From Scatosoma sp045537295 (GTDB lineage: Bacteria > Bacillota > Clostridia > Christensenellales > Borkfalkiaceae): a DNA stretch of 15,339 nt. A model generated the notes under the pieces. That model searched no databases, was not told the origin of the DNA, and was given only the letters and a program-made list of their open reading frames with translations. Of the stretch, positions 4,539-11,369 are shown in pieces. Each line of letters starts with the position of its first letter. Position 1 is the stretch's first letter. Where the stretch lies: the NCBI GenBank assembly GCA_045537295.1, contig JAZSPG010000063.1, forward strand, positions 1 to 15,339, written 5' to 3'. A program made the position numbers and the translations under genes.

Positions 4539-6664
4539 CATTGTTCCTTCCTACTCAAGTAGGAGCTGTCGGGAAGTTGATTAGTCAGCTTCTCGACAGA
4601 CCTGCGATTGGGAAGAAGAACGTGTTGAATGTCGCCGCCGCATTCGACACGGAAGTTTCATCGTTCTACGATGAATATGACGGCGAGAAAAGCGCGCTTG
4701 TGTATGTATGGATGTTCGGAATTGAATCTGAGGTTATTTATGGAAGAACCTTGGATGATTTCAAGGCAATGTGCGATATGTTGAACTCCTACTTAGTAGG
4801 AGCAAATCAGAAGCTCTACGTCTACATTCATAACTACAAATATGATTTCCAGTTTATCAAGACATTCTTCAACTGGGATGAAGTATTTGCAAAGTCGCGC
4901 AGGGAGATTCTCTATACAAGGTGGGGAAACATTGAGTTTCGAGATTCTCTTGCCTTGTCCGGTGGTACGTCGTTGGCGTTTATCGGTAAACATCTCAAGG
5001 ATAAGACCTATCAGAAGATGGTGGGCGACCTCGATTACTCGTTACTTCGGACGCCTATTACGCCTCTGACTGACCTTGAGTTGGGATATTGCGAGAACGA
5101 CATCAGGGTACTTGTACAGTACATCCGCGAGAAGATTGTAAGTGACGGTGACATTACCAAAATTCCGTACACTAACACGGGCTATGTCCGTAACTATGTG
5201 CGAAATGCTTGCTTTCGTAAACGCGGAAAGTATATGGATTTCATGGATGGACTAACTCTCACGGCAAATGGATATGTCGCTATGCAACGAACGTTCATGG
5301 GCGGCGCTGTTGGCCCAAACTTGAAATGTATCGGTCACGTTATCAATGACGTTGCTTCATTCGATATCAAGAGTTCGTATCCGTATGTAATGGCTGGAAT
5401 GACATATCCGATGGGATATGCACATCTGGTTCAAAACAAAGATGCGCTCTCCTACTTGAGTAGGAATGATTTCCACATCCAGTGTACACTTGAGATATTC
5501 AATCTCGTGCCAAAGAAAGGCAACGACTACTGTTTTCCTATCAGTGAAAGCAAATGTCGCCGTTTGGTTGGCGCTGTTACTGGTGCTGGATGGAGTGACA
5601 CAGGTTTACCTCTCACTGGTTCTGGACGTGTAATATCTGCTCAATATGTCATGATTGATATAACGGAATTGGACTATTACACGTTCAAGAAGTTCTACGA
5701 AATCTATGACGATAACATCCGTGTTTCCAATATGCGTGTGTTTGTCAAGGGCTATCTCCCTAAACCTATAGTTGAAAGTATCATGACATTCTTCAATCGC
5801 AAGACTACACTCGATGGTGTGGAAGGTCGTGAGGCCGAGTATATGCTGTCCAAAAATATGCTGAACAGCATATATGGCATGATGGTCGAGAAGGTTGTCC
5901 GTGATGTCTGGAAACTCAAAGGTACCGTCATGGATAAAGAGTTAGCAGACTATGCAAAGCAAATTGACGAGTATAACAACAAGTGGAACAGATTCCTCTA
6001 TTACCCGTGGGGTGTCTGGGTCACTGCATGGGCGCGATACCGTCTCTATGACGCTATTGCTGAAGTAGGTAAAGACTTTGTCTACTGCGACACTGATTCG
6101 GTTAAGTTTACCAATCTCTTAGCACATCAGTCGTACTTTGATAAGGTAAACGCAGAGGCAAGGAGAACTATGGAGCAGGTTCCTACTCGAGTAGGACTTA
6201 CGAGGGACTACTGCTTGCCTAAGTCGCCGAAAGGTGAAGAGAAATGTCTGGGTGTATGGGAACATGAGTTCACGGCCAAGCGCTTTAAGACATTAGGAGC
6301 TAAGAGGTATTTGGTAGAGTTTCCTAATGGTGAATGTAAGTTGACAGTTGCTGGTACAAATCCTGATGGAACGCTGGCGTACCTTATTAATCAGCAGTTC
6401 TTTGAGAACAAGGAGATGTTCGAGAACTTTAATGAGAATCTCGTCATTCCTGCTGACTACAGTAAACGTCTCGTTGCCAAATTCATTGAGACGGAACGTT
6501 CCGGATGGGTTACTGATTACCTTGGCAATCGGTACTACTATCGCGCTCCAACTGGTATTCACATGGAACCTGCGCCGTACAGTTTCTCTATCACTGATAA
6601 GACAAAGCACGCAATGGAGATTCTTCTCAAGGGAAACTTTATTGACTGGGGACAGTTAAATTAA
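4535..6664 (+). CDS. Protein-primed family B DNA polymerase
   Basis: This polymerase copies linear phage DNA from the terminal-protein primer, with proofreading and strand displacement. Starting at ATG 4535 (ATGA overlap with the terminal protein stop; GTG 4529 is an alternative), it has 709 residues, longer than phi29 p2 (about 575). Exonuclease motifs: Exo I FDTE (D38, E40), Exo II HNYKYD (N100, D104), Exo III YCEND (Y185, D189). Polymerase motifs: A FDIKSSYP (D277), B KNMLNSIYG (K440), C YCDTDS (D519, D521), and KRY at about 590. The long region between A and B includes the terminal-protein regions typical of this clade. Four dispersed palindromes are translated within it: PTQVG at 6-10, a 15-bp version NSYLVG at 84-89, SYLSR at 306-310 and PTRVG at 550-554. 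All avoid the catalytic motifs. Confidence 0.95.
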   Translation: MTLFLPTQVGAVGKLISQLLDRPAIGKKNVLNVAAAFDTEVSSFYDEYDGEKSALVYVWMFGIESEVIYGRTLDDFKAMCDMLNSYLVGANQKLYVYIHNYKYDFQFIKTFFNWDEVFAKSRREILYTRWGNIEFRDSLALSGGTSLAFIGKHLKDKTYQKMVGDLDYSLLRTPITPLTDLELGYCENDIRVLVQYIREKIVSDGDITKIPYTNTGYVRNYVRNACFRKRGKYMDFMDGLTLTANGYVAMQRTFMGGAVGPNLKCIGHVINDVASFDIKSSYPYVMAGMTYPMGYAHLVQNKDALSYLSRNDFHIQCTLEIFNLVPKKGNDYCFPISESKCRRLVGAVTGAGWSDTGLPLTGSGRVISAQYVMIDITELDYYTFKKFYEIYDDNIRVSNMRVFVKGYLPKPIVESIMTFFNRKTTLDGVEGREAEYMLSKNMLNSIYGMMVEKVVRDVWKLKGTVMDKELADYAKQIDEYNNKWNRFLYYPWGVWVTAWARYRLYDAIAEVGKDFVYCDTDSVKFTNLLAHQSYFDKVNAEARRTMEQVPTRVGLTRDYCLPKSPKGEEKCLGVWEHEFTAKRFKTLGAKRYLVEFPNGECKLTVAGTNPDGTLAYLINQQFFENKEMFENFNENLVIPADYSKRLVAKFIETERSGWVTDYLGNRYYYRAPTGIHMEPAPYSFSITDKTKHAMEILLKGNFIDWGQLN
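4549..4564. repeat. Dispersed 16-bp palindrome at the TP/polymerase junction
   Basis: Exact copy (CA). It lies 11 bp after the terminal protein stop and is translated as PTQVG at polymerase residues 6-10, so boundary placement is kept even though the genes overlap. Confidence 0.95.
4787..4801. repeat. Shortened dispersed palindrome (15 bp)
   Basis: TCCTACTTAGTAGGA: one centre base is missing but both 7-bp arms are intact. It is read in-frame as SYLVG in the polymerase exonuclease domain. Confidence 0.85.
5450..5465. repeat. Dispersed 16-bp palindrome, intragenic, read SYLSR
   Basis: Exact copy (TG centre) in the polymerase gene. With a TG centre this is the only frame free of stops (TCC TAC TTG AGT AGG). 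Confidence 0.95.
6181..6196. repeat. Dispersed palindrome with CG centre, read PTRVG
   Basis: TCCTACTCGAGTAGGA: arms exact, centre CG, giving perfect symmetry. It lies between polymerase motif C and the KRY motif. Confidence 0.95.
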
Positions 6665-6665
6665 T

Positions 6666-6681
6666 TCCTACTTGAGTAGGA
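6666..6681. repeat. Dispersed 16-bp palindrome overlapping a Shine-Dalgarno sequence
   Basis: Exact copy (TG) two bases after the polymerase stop. Its right arm with the next two bases forms AGGAGG (6678-6683), the ribosome binding site of the packaging ATPase gene (ATG 6689). Hairpin formation would hide that site. Confidence 0.95.
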
Positions 6682-6688
6682 GGTTCAG

Positions 6689-7816
6689 ATGAAGTACTTC
6701 GATGTCAGAGATGTCATCAATGAAGTACCCGACGCCAATATCTACATGTTTATAGGGGAGAGGTCGAATGGCAAGACACACTCGTCTCTCTCCTATGGAC
6801 TGGATAAGTATGACGAGAACAATTCACGGTTCGTGTACGTTCGCCGTCTCGCTGAATCGTTAAAGACACAGTACATGCGCAATCTCTTTAACGGTAACAA
6901 GAAGTCGGGAGACTTGCAGAGACATCTAAATCAGCATGGCTTTCTCGATGTAGCTTACTATTCCTCTGCCTTCTGGCCTGTGGTGGAAGATGAAAATGGT
7001 AAGCGAATCAGAACCTATGAGCCAATCGCATACACACAGGCCATTTCAACATGGGAAACAGGTAAAGGTGGAACGTTCCTTGACACTGAAACTATCATCT
7101 TTGATGAGTTTCTGACGAGAGGTTCGTATTTACCGGACGAGCCTGTGCTCTTTGAGAATCTCATTTCCTCTATCTTCCGCGAGGAAGGTAAAGGGAAAGT
7201 TATAATGTTAGCGAATACTGTGTCTTGGAATTGCCCGTACTTTCGTGAGTGGGGTTTGAACCACGTTCGAGAGATGGAGCAAGGGACATACGACATTTAC
7301 CAGACAGGCGACAACAAGAGGAAAATCGTGGTGTGCTATACAGAGCATGCCGGGCCAAAGGCCAGCGATGTATTCTTTAACTACGATAACCCTCGTAGTA
7401 GAATGATTATGGACGGTGTCTGGGAAACTGCCGAGTACCCTCCAATTCCTACTCAAGTAGGAGAATGGTTCCAAGGTGAATCCTGTTACATCCAAAGCAT
7501 TGAAGGTTGGTGTGCAAGGGTACAACCTATGTCGACTCCGGATGGAATGGAATGTCTCGTTATCTACAACAGTAACAAACTCCCTATGACAAAAGAGGGA
7601 GTGGACATTCGATTCCGCGATAAGATTATCTATACGGATTACTTTTTCCCGTTCATGAACTGTCGCATGGCATTGACAAAGCACATTGACAACTACAGTA
7701 AATTCCTCATTGGATGTTTCAGGACAGGTCGAGTGTTCTATCAAAACAACGAGGTAGGCGAGAATATTCGCAATTATCTCAAGTTCTCGACAGCGTACAC
7801 GCCCATCCCCAATTAG
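6689..7816 (+). CDS. DNA packaging ATPase (phi29 gp16-like)
   Basis: This is the motor ATPase that drives genome translocation into proheads at the portal vertex. The 375-residue protein matches the phi29 gp16 pattern. It has a Walker A GERSNGKT (23-30), the FVYVRR strand (48-53) and a Walker B TIIFDE (135-140). A likely arginine finger lies in SSIFRE (R164), followed by the sensor-type LANTVSWNCPYF (174-185). The C-terminal 115 residues correspond to the RNase H-like domain of gp16. The DNA reads PTQVG at 254-258, at the junction between the two domains, where a dispersed palindrome sits. The start is fixed by AGGAGG 5 nt upstream. Its place after the polymerase in the early strand agrees with gp16 being made apart from the structural genes. 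In the phi29 family this ATPase works with a prohead RNA. Confidence 0.9.
   Translation: MKYFDVRDVINEVPDANIYMFIGERSNGKTHSSLSYGLDKYDENNSRFVYVRRLAESLKTQYMRNLFNGNKKSGDLQRHLNQHGFLDVAYYSSAFWPVVEDENGKRIRTYEPIAYTQAISTWETGKGGTFLDTETIIFDEFLTRGSYLPDEPVLFENLISSIFREEGKGKVIMLANTVSWNCPYFREWGLNHVREMEQGTYDIYQTGDNKRKIVVCYTEHAGPKASDVFFNYDNPRSRMIMDGVWETAEYPPIPTQVGEWFQGESCYIQSIEGWCARVQPMSTPDGMECLVIYNSNKLPMTKEGVDIRFRDKIIYTDYFFPFMNCRMALTKHIDNYSKFLIGCFRTGRVFYQNNEVGENIRNYLKFSTAYTPIPN
7447..7462. repeat. Dispersed 16-bp palindrome, intragenic, read PTQVG
   Basis: Exact copy (CA) at the presumed boundary between the ATPase and nuclease-like domains of the packaging protein. Confidence 0.95.
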
Positions 7817-7832
7817 TCCTACTTGAGTAGGA
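7817..7832. repeat. Dispersed 16-bp palindrome, intergenic
   Basis: Exact copy (TG) starting on the base after the ATPase stop codon and 20 nt before the ATG of the MazG-like gene. Confidence 0.95.
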
Positions 7833-7851
7833 GAAATGGAGGCCAATATAG

Positions 7852-8178
7852 ATGAATGACATGATTATCTTTGAAGGACTTGATTATAAGTCTTACAATG
7901 CACTGGTTCGTAAATTCGGAAGTCCTGAGCCCGGCGCGCCTGATACAGCTGAGTATGTCATCGAGGAATGCTCTGAGCTTATACAGGCAATTCAGCACAT
8001 GAAGCGCAAGCGCGAGGATGCATTTCAGCACGTTGTCACCGAAATGGCGCATGTGTACACCCTTATGGATGCTCTTTGTTACAATCTCAAAATCTCATCC
8101 AGTGAGATTGACTGTTACAAGCAGAAACTTATCGACCGCTATCTCGACCAGCCCAACGACGGGCGCCATGTGGAATAA
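7852..8178 (+). CDS. MazG-like nucleotide pyrophosphohydrolase family protein, 108 aa
   Basis: Members of the all-alpha MazG superfamily hydrolyse NTPs or alarmones, and phages use them to manage nucleotide pools or ppGpp. ATG 7852 follows ATGGAGG. The helical core shows EYVIEECSELIQAI (ExxE metal-binding pair, about residues 33-46) and, about 25 residues on, TEMAHVYTLMDAL. In the phage members I know, the second motif is usually E-x-x-D (as in EMADV-type sequences). Here the D is H, so metal binding or activity may be changed. The length of 108 residues is typical for single-domain phage MazG-like proteins. The gene is in the early operon after the packaging ATPase, separated by a dispersed palindrome. 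Confidence 0.75.
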   Translation: MNDMIIFEGLDYKSYNALVRKFGSPEPGAPDTAEYVIEECSELIQAIQHMKRKREDAFQHVVTEMAHVYTLMDALCYNLKISSSEIDCYKQKLIDRYLDQPNDGRHVE

Positions 8179-8194
8179 TCCTACTTGAGTAGGA
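8179..8194. repeat. Dispersed 16-bp palindrome, intergenic
   Basis: Exact copy (TG) immediately after the MazG-like gene and 27 nt before the 43-aa ORF. Confidence 0.95.
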
Positions 8195-8221
8195 GCGGAA
8201 TCGAACAAAGGAGGTCAGACT

Positions 8222-8353
8222 ATGTTCGATTTAATCTATCACGGTAAATCCATCGGCAAGTCTAAAGGTGTTCCCATTGTGGGAGACATCTATGAGGACC
8301 ACATTATATGGTATGTCGATTACCATCTCCACATTGCGTACTTGACGGACTAA
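8222..8353 (+). CDS. 43-aa small protein, last gene of the early operon
   Basis: The ATG at 8222 has an excellent Shine-Dalgarno sequence, AAAGGAGGT, 7 nt upstream, and the frame runs 43 codons to TAA at 8351-8353. It starts MFDLIYHGKSIGKSKGVPIV and ends with an aromatic, His-rich stretch (IIWYVDYHLHIAYLTD). It has no cysteines and no clear membrane helix. Alternating hydrophobic residues suggest a small beta-sheet protein. The terminator follows 3 bp later, so it closes the rightward operon. I do not recognise it. The strong ribosome binding site and correct placement argue that it is real despite its size. Confidence 0.7.
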   Translation: MFDLIYHGKSIGKSKGVPIVGDIYEDHIIWYVDYHLHIAYLTD

Positions 8354-8356
8354 CTG

Positions 8357-8400
8357 AAAGCACCGGCCTCCTACTTAAGTAGGAGGCCGGTGCTTTTTTT
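8357..8400 (+). terminator. Rho-independent terminator with embedded dispersed palindrome
   Basis: A perfect 40-bp inverted repeat (arms 8357-8376 and 8377-8396) is followed by seven T (8394-8400). The upper stem is a fully symmetric dispersed palindrome (8369-8384, TA centre), and the lower stem is AAAGCACCGGCC/GGCCGGTGCTTT. It lies between the convergent early and late operons. On the minus strand only three T follow the stem, so it is strong for the rightward operon and weaker or absent for the leftward one. Confidence 0.95.
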
Positions 8401-8423
8401 ATTCTCAAGGGCGGTCAGGACCC

Positions 8424-8864
8424 CTAAGAATCGCCATTTCCCGCGAGAGCGAGAATATAAGAGTATTCAGTAAATCCATATGGAAACTGAATAACTTTAT
8501 GCTTTGTATTCTGATATGCCTTGAAGATACCATCATCAAGGTACAAGTTAAACTTGTTCTCATTCCTTTTCACAATGGCATCAAAGTTTGGAATTGCAGA
8601 GGCGTATGTCTGAAGCACATCAACATGGCAGGAAATTGCGATTAGCTTATCACTTTCAAAGGAAATTCCATTGAGAAAGTAATAACGACCGAACTCCTGA
8701 ATGTATACATAATTGAATCCAAACGGGTTAGCGTACTCGAGATTTATAACCGGGTTAATAATGGAAGTAGGAACACGAAGTACGCCATCAAGAACTCCTA
8801 CTTGAGTAGGAGTCTTATTTACCACGTTAGCTGGCGATGTATTTTGATACAGAATTATTCTCAC
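8424..8864 (-). CDS. Tail-associated protein resembling the N-terminal domain of gp9-type tail proteins, 146 aa
   Basis: The GTG start (8862-8864) overlaps the previous stop (GTGA), with AAAGGCGGTG just upstream, so translation is coupled to the tail knob gene. Segments FGFNYVYIQEFGRYYFLNGI, SCHVDVLQTYASAIPNFDAI and a following KRNENKFNLYLDDG correspond to the first part of phi29 gp9-type tail proteins, where FEIDVLQTW and IVREHVKLWNDDG occur in the same order. The N-terminal domain of the tail knob therefore appears to be a separate polypeptide, encoded downstream of the rest of the protein. A dispersed palindrome encodes PTQVG near residue 19. It is the last late gene, ending about 28 bp from the terminator stem. 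Confidence in a tail role is moderate. Confidence 0.7.
   Translation of the reverse strand: MRIILYQNTSPANVVNKTPTQVGVLDGVLRVPTSIINPVINLEYANPFGFNYVYIQEFGRYYFLNGISFESDKLIAISCHVDVLQTYASAIPNFDAIVKRNENKFNLYLDDGIFKAYQNTKHKVIQFPYGFTEYSYILALAGNGDS
8796..8811. repeat. Dispersed 16-bp palindrome, intragenic, read PTQVG
   Basis: Exact copy (TG on plus, CA on the coding strand), 50 nt inside the last late gene, near its coupled start. Confidence 0.95.
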
Positions 8865-10588
8865 AAATACACACCGCCTTTCAGAGCATCAAGAAGTTCA
8901 GCAAGTTCATCGTCAGTGCCAGTAAAGCCCACAGGAACAACTTGTTCGCATTCAGTGTATCCAGTGAAATCTCTAAGCTTACCAGAAAGGTTACTTGGAT
9001 AACCAACAAAATGCTTATAGTTATCAGCAAGTGACTGGTTAGGAAACTCCATAATGACATATGGAACTTTCACGCCCAAAATACCAGCAGAGCCAGATAT
9101 AGTGCCAGTGTGTGATATTTGACCCTTGCCACTGATAACTTGGCTTACAGTATTACTAACCGCATTAGCTATTCTGGAAGTCTTAATAGCATTCCCTACT
9201 TGAGTAGGACTTGTTGCCGCTTGTCGAGCCGCATTGGAAGCTATTTCCGCGGCTTCAAGCATACGACTACGCATTTCTTGAACACCACGCACACCTTTAG
9301 ATGTTTCATTAATCATGGCAAAGTTCTGGCCTGCCATTGACATTGCTTCTGCTGCTCTTGCACCAGCTAACGCTGAAGTAGCACCGCCAGCCGCGGCTCC
9401 ACTTGCGCCTGCAACTATTCCTCCAGTTATAGCAGTACCTATAGCTCCGATAGCGGCGGAGTATATACGCGACCAATCAGCTCCAGTTAGAGGTATTGAT
9501 ACGGCGCATTCACCCGTATATTGATAGTATACAGTTCCTACTTGAGTAGGACTATCAGCTACTGTCACCATTGCGACGCACTGACCAGATAATAAATCAA
9601 TGCGATATTTAATACCCATTGTCTTTCCCATTACTTCATCAGTGTTAATTTGCACTGAGCCAATAAAGGGAAGAAACAATGATATTTTTGTATTTGGTGC
9701 ATAGTCAAGCGCAGAACCCCAGTACTCTCTAATGTTAATTGTGCCGCAATTAAATTCGTACCATTGAGAGGATACCGGAGACATCAATATTGATGTTGTT
9801 ACACTTCCAATATTAATTGGACGTGCACTATTTACAGGCGGACTGCATGGAAATATATTGAGACTGATAATGTAGTCCATCGGATTCATGAACAATTTAT
9901 TGAGATTCTCAATGAAATCCGTAATATTCGTCCATAAATAGGAACCCAATGCCTGCAATTCAGATAAAGAAGGACGAAATAGAGTGACAAGTCCACAGCC
10001 CGAAGCCGACAACAATGGCATAGGTGGAATAGGAACATCATCAGATGTATCATCAAACGTGCCTTGTCCTCCACCTGTAATAGATGTGCCTCCTTGTTGA
10101 TTAGGGTCAAGTATACGCGCAATGGCATATACAATAACACCTTCTGTTGACGGAGGTGTATAATTAGGAGAAGCCTTTGCAGTGACAACGACGCCGGAAG
10201 TCGGAGATGGAATAGGGTCTACCATTGCCTGTAAAGTTTCAGTAAGCGAATTGAATACAGTACAGGCAGTACTTGTGGGTACTATTGTATATGAATCTTC
10301 TGCGTAATAACCATCCTCATACGGCGTTGAAATAGAACTTATTTCAAATAATGTCGTAGAGTATGGATTTACCAGATAAATAGTGGCGTCATTTACAACT
10401 CTGCCAGCGGTAGCAACAAAATATAAGTTGCTATTAGACTGGTAAAGCCCCATTGTAATTCCGATAGGATTATCGGAAACATAACCCACTTTAAAATCGC
10501 CTATACCTTCACGTGACATTATAACAAGTCCATTAGTATATACCGACGATTCGTCTTCGACCTTAGGAACATATACATAATCGCTCAT
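8861..10588 (-). CDS. Tail knob/tip protein (phi29 gp9-like), 575 aa
   Basis: gp9-type proteins form the distal tail tube and knob and carry a hydrophobic segment that penetrates the host membrane to open a DNA channel. The start is ATG 10588, after AGGAGGTGG formed partly by a dispersed palindrome. Residues about 234-370 hold MDYIISLNIFP, then REYWGSALDYAPNTKISLFL, VQINTDEVMG and a TVYYQYTG strand, typical of the tail-tube beta domains. Residues 375-410 are a Gly/Ala-rich hydrophobic stretch (GAIGTAITGGIVAGASGAAA) that fits the membrane-active loop. The C-terminus, PNQSLADNYKHFVGYPSNLS continuing to a final LLDALKGGVYL, is a signature of this tail protein group. Two palindromes encode PTQVG at 347-351 and 461-465. 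The first 150 residues do not look like the usual gp9 N-terminus, which is found in the next gene instead. Confidence 0.8.
   Translation of the reverse strand: MSDYVYVPKVEDESSVYTNGLVIMSREGIGDFKVGYVSDNPIGITMGLYQSNSNLYFVATAGRVVNDATIYLVNPYSTTLFEISSISTPYEDGYYAEDSYTIVPTSTACTVFNSLTETLQAMVDPIPSPTSGVVVTAKASPNYTPPSTEGVIVYAIARILDPNQQGGTSITGGGQGTFDDTSDDVPIPPMPLLSASGCGLVTLFRPSLSELQALGSYLWTNITDFIENLNKLFMNPMDYIISLNIFPCSPPVNSARPINIGSVTTSILMSPVSSQWYEFNCGTINIREYWGSALDYAPNTKISLFLPFIGSVQINTDEVMGKTMGIKYRIDLLSGQCVAMVTVADSPTQVGTVYYQYTGECAVSIPLTGADWSRIYSAAIGAIGTAITGGIVAGASGAAAGGATSALAGARAAEAMSMAGQNFAMINETSKGVRGVQEMRSRMLEAAEIASNAARQAATSPTQVGNAIKTSRIANAVSNTVSQVISGKGQISHTGTISGSAGILGVKVPYVIMEFPNQSLADNYKHFVGYPSNLSGKLRDFTGYTECEQVVPVGFTGTDDELAELLDALKGGVYL
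9194..9209. repeat. Dispersed palindrome (one mismatch), intragenic, read PTQVG
   Basis: CCCTACTTGAGTAGGA, first base C. In the tail knob gene the change falls in the third position of the Gly codon, so PTQVG is kept. Confidence 0.9.
9536..9551. repeat. Dispersed 16-bp palindrome, intragenic, read PTQVG
   Basis: Exact copy in the tail knob gene, in a loop between beta-rich segments (DSPTQVGTVYY). Confidence 0.95.
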
Positions 10589-10597
10589 GAGACCACC

Positions 10598-10613
10598 TCC
10601 TACTTGAGTAGGA
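10598..10613. repeat. Dispersed 16-bp palindrome overlapping a Shine-Dalgarno sequence
   Basis: Exact copy that abuts the stop codon of the 197-aa gene. On the minus strand its right arm continues as AGGAGGTGG, the ribosome binding site of the tail knob gene (ATG 10588), as at 6666-6683 for the packaging ATPase. Confidence 0.95.
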
Positions 10614-11207
10614 CTATGAAGGGTTAGGCATTGTGAATGTCAATATGCCATTCGCATATGTTGACGGCACAACGACTCCGTTATTAGTAACATAGACATC
10701 AGTAGAGGGATTAACAATACCATATCCAGTTGGAAAACTAAAATCCACATTGACAGTAGCGCCGACAGTAGCACGTGTAGGAGCATCAGGCGCCGTACAA
10801 TTTGTAAGACGATAGGTAATATCATAATTACCTAATAACAAATCGGCGTCAGCTAATAATTCGGCCAATGAGTTATAGCTTTCAATATTAGAATGATAGC
10901 CCTCAAAAGTATTTTCATAATAGTAGTAACCATTATGATAGGTATTGACACCGACATATCCTGCCACATAATTACCAAGCGCGTCAGTAGAGGTTATATA
11001 TGCGGCTTTATCGTTCACTGGCGCGACTATAACTCTACGATTGCTATAACTACCAAAATAGCAATTATGCTGTGCGCCTAACATATACCCGTTTACTGTC
11101 ATAGGGATAGCGGAGTATACATAGGTGTAACCAAGAAACCCGTTAGCCCTAAGATATTCTAAAGAAGGTTGACTATCAACATAGGTTAGCAATTGCAACA
11201 CACCCAT
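10614..11207 (-). CDS. 197-aa probable virion protein with beta-rich C-terminus
   Basis: I chose ATG 11207 (MGVLQLLTYVDSQPSLEYLR) because AGGAGG lies 7 nt upstream; an upstream in-frame start at 11270 runs through the palindrome and a hairpin and is unlikely. The middle is Tyr/Asn/Gly-rich (YVGVNTYHNGYYYYENTFEG). The last 50 residues (VGATVNVDFSFP, then DVYVTNNGVVVP and TYANGILTFTMP) look like a small Ig-like or IPT-like beta domain, common at the ends of phage fibres and decoration proteins. It sits in the late operon between capsid-side and tail genes. A head fibre, decoration or minor tail role is possible. The function is inferred from context and composition only. Confidence 0.75.
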   Translation of the reverse strand: MGVLQLLTYVDSQPSLEYLRANGFLGYTYVYSAIPMTVNGYMLGAQHNCYFGSYSNRRVIVAPVNDKAAYITSTDALGNYVAGYVGVNTYHNGYYYYENTFEGYHSNIESYNSLAELLADADLLLGNYDITYRLTNCTAPDAPTRATVGATVNVDFSFPTGYGIVNPSTDVYVTNNGVVVPSTYANGILTFTMPNPS

Positions 11208-11227
11208 AATTTTCCTCCTTTCTTGCA

Positions 11228-11254
11228 CGGGGTACGTCTCCGACCCGTACCCCG
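11228..11254 (-). promoter_or_regulatory. GC-rich hairpin in the leader of the 197-aa gene
   Basis: CGGGGTACG and CGTACCCCG form a 9-bp perfect stem with a 9-nt loop, 12 nt upstream of the AGGAGG. It lies between a dispersed palindrome (11261-11276) and the ribosome binding site, the late-operon parallel to the palindrome-plus-GC-hairpin modules of the early operon. No U-tract is present, so mRNA processing or stabilisation is more likely than termination. Confidence 0.6.
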
Positions 11255-11260
11255 CGAATC

Positions 11261-11276
11261 TCCTACTCAAGTAGGA
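11261..11276. repeat. Dispersed 16-bp palindrome, intergenic
   Basis: Exact copy (CA on plus) immediately after the stop of the 27-aa membrane peptide gene. Confidence 0.95.
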
Positions 11277-11360
11277 TTACTTACGTCTTGCACTGTTCGC
11301 CGCGATAACAACGAGAGCTATAACGGCGATGAGTAACAAAATGAGAACCACACCAGCCAT
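11277..11360 (-). CDS. 27-aa single-pass membrane peptide
   Basis: ATG 11360 is preceded by AAGGTGG, which overlaps the stop of the 88-aa gene, and the frame ends in TAA at 11277-11279. The product is almost entirely one hydrophobic helix: MAG, about 18 residues of Val/Ile/Leu/Ala (VVLILLLIAVIALVVIAA), then NSARRK. A short neutral N-terminus with a basic C-terminus predicts a single-span protein with the C-terminus in the cytoplasm. It lies inside the late operon between the 88-aa and 197-aa genes. Candidate roles are holin- or pinholin-like, single-gene lysis-type peptide, or virion membrane-interaction peptide. None is proven by sequence. Confidence 0.75.
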   Translation of the reverse strand: MAGVVLILLLIAVIALVVIAANSARRK

Positions 11361-11369
11361 ACTGCCACC

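Noticed and set aside
7208..7846. 212-aa reading frame on the minus strand
   Set aside because: It is antisense to the packaging ATPase, which has clear Walker motifs. It stays open partly because palindromes lack stops in this frame.
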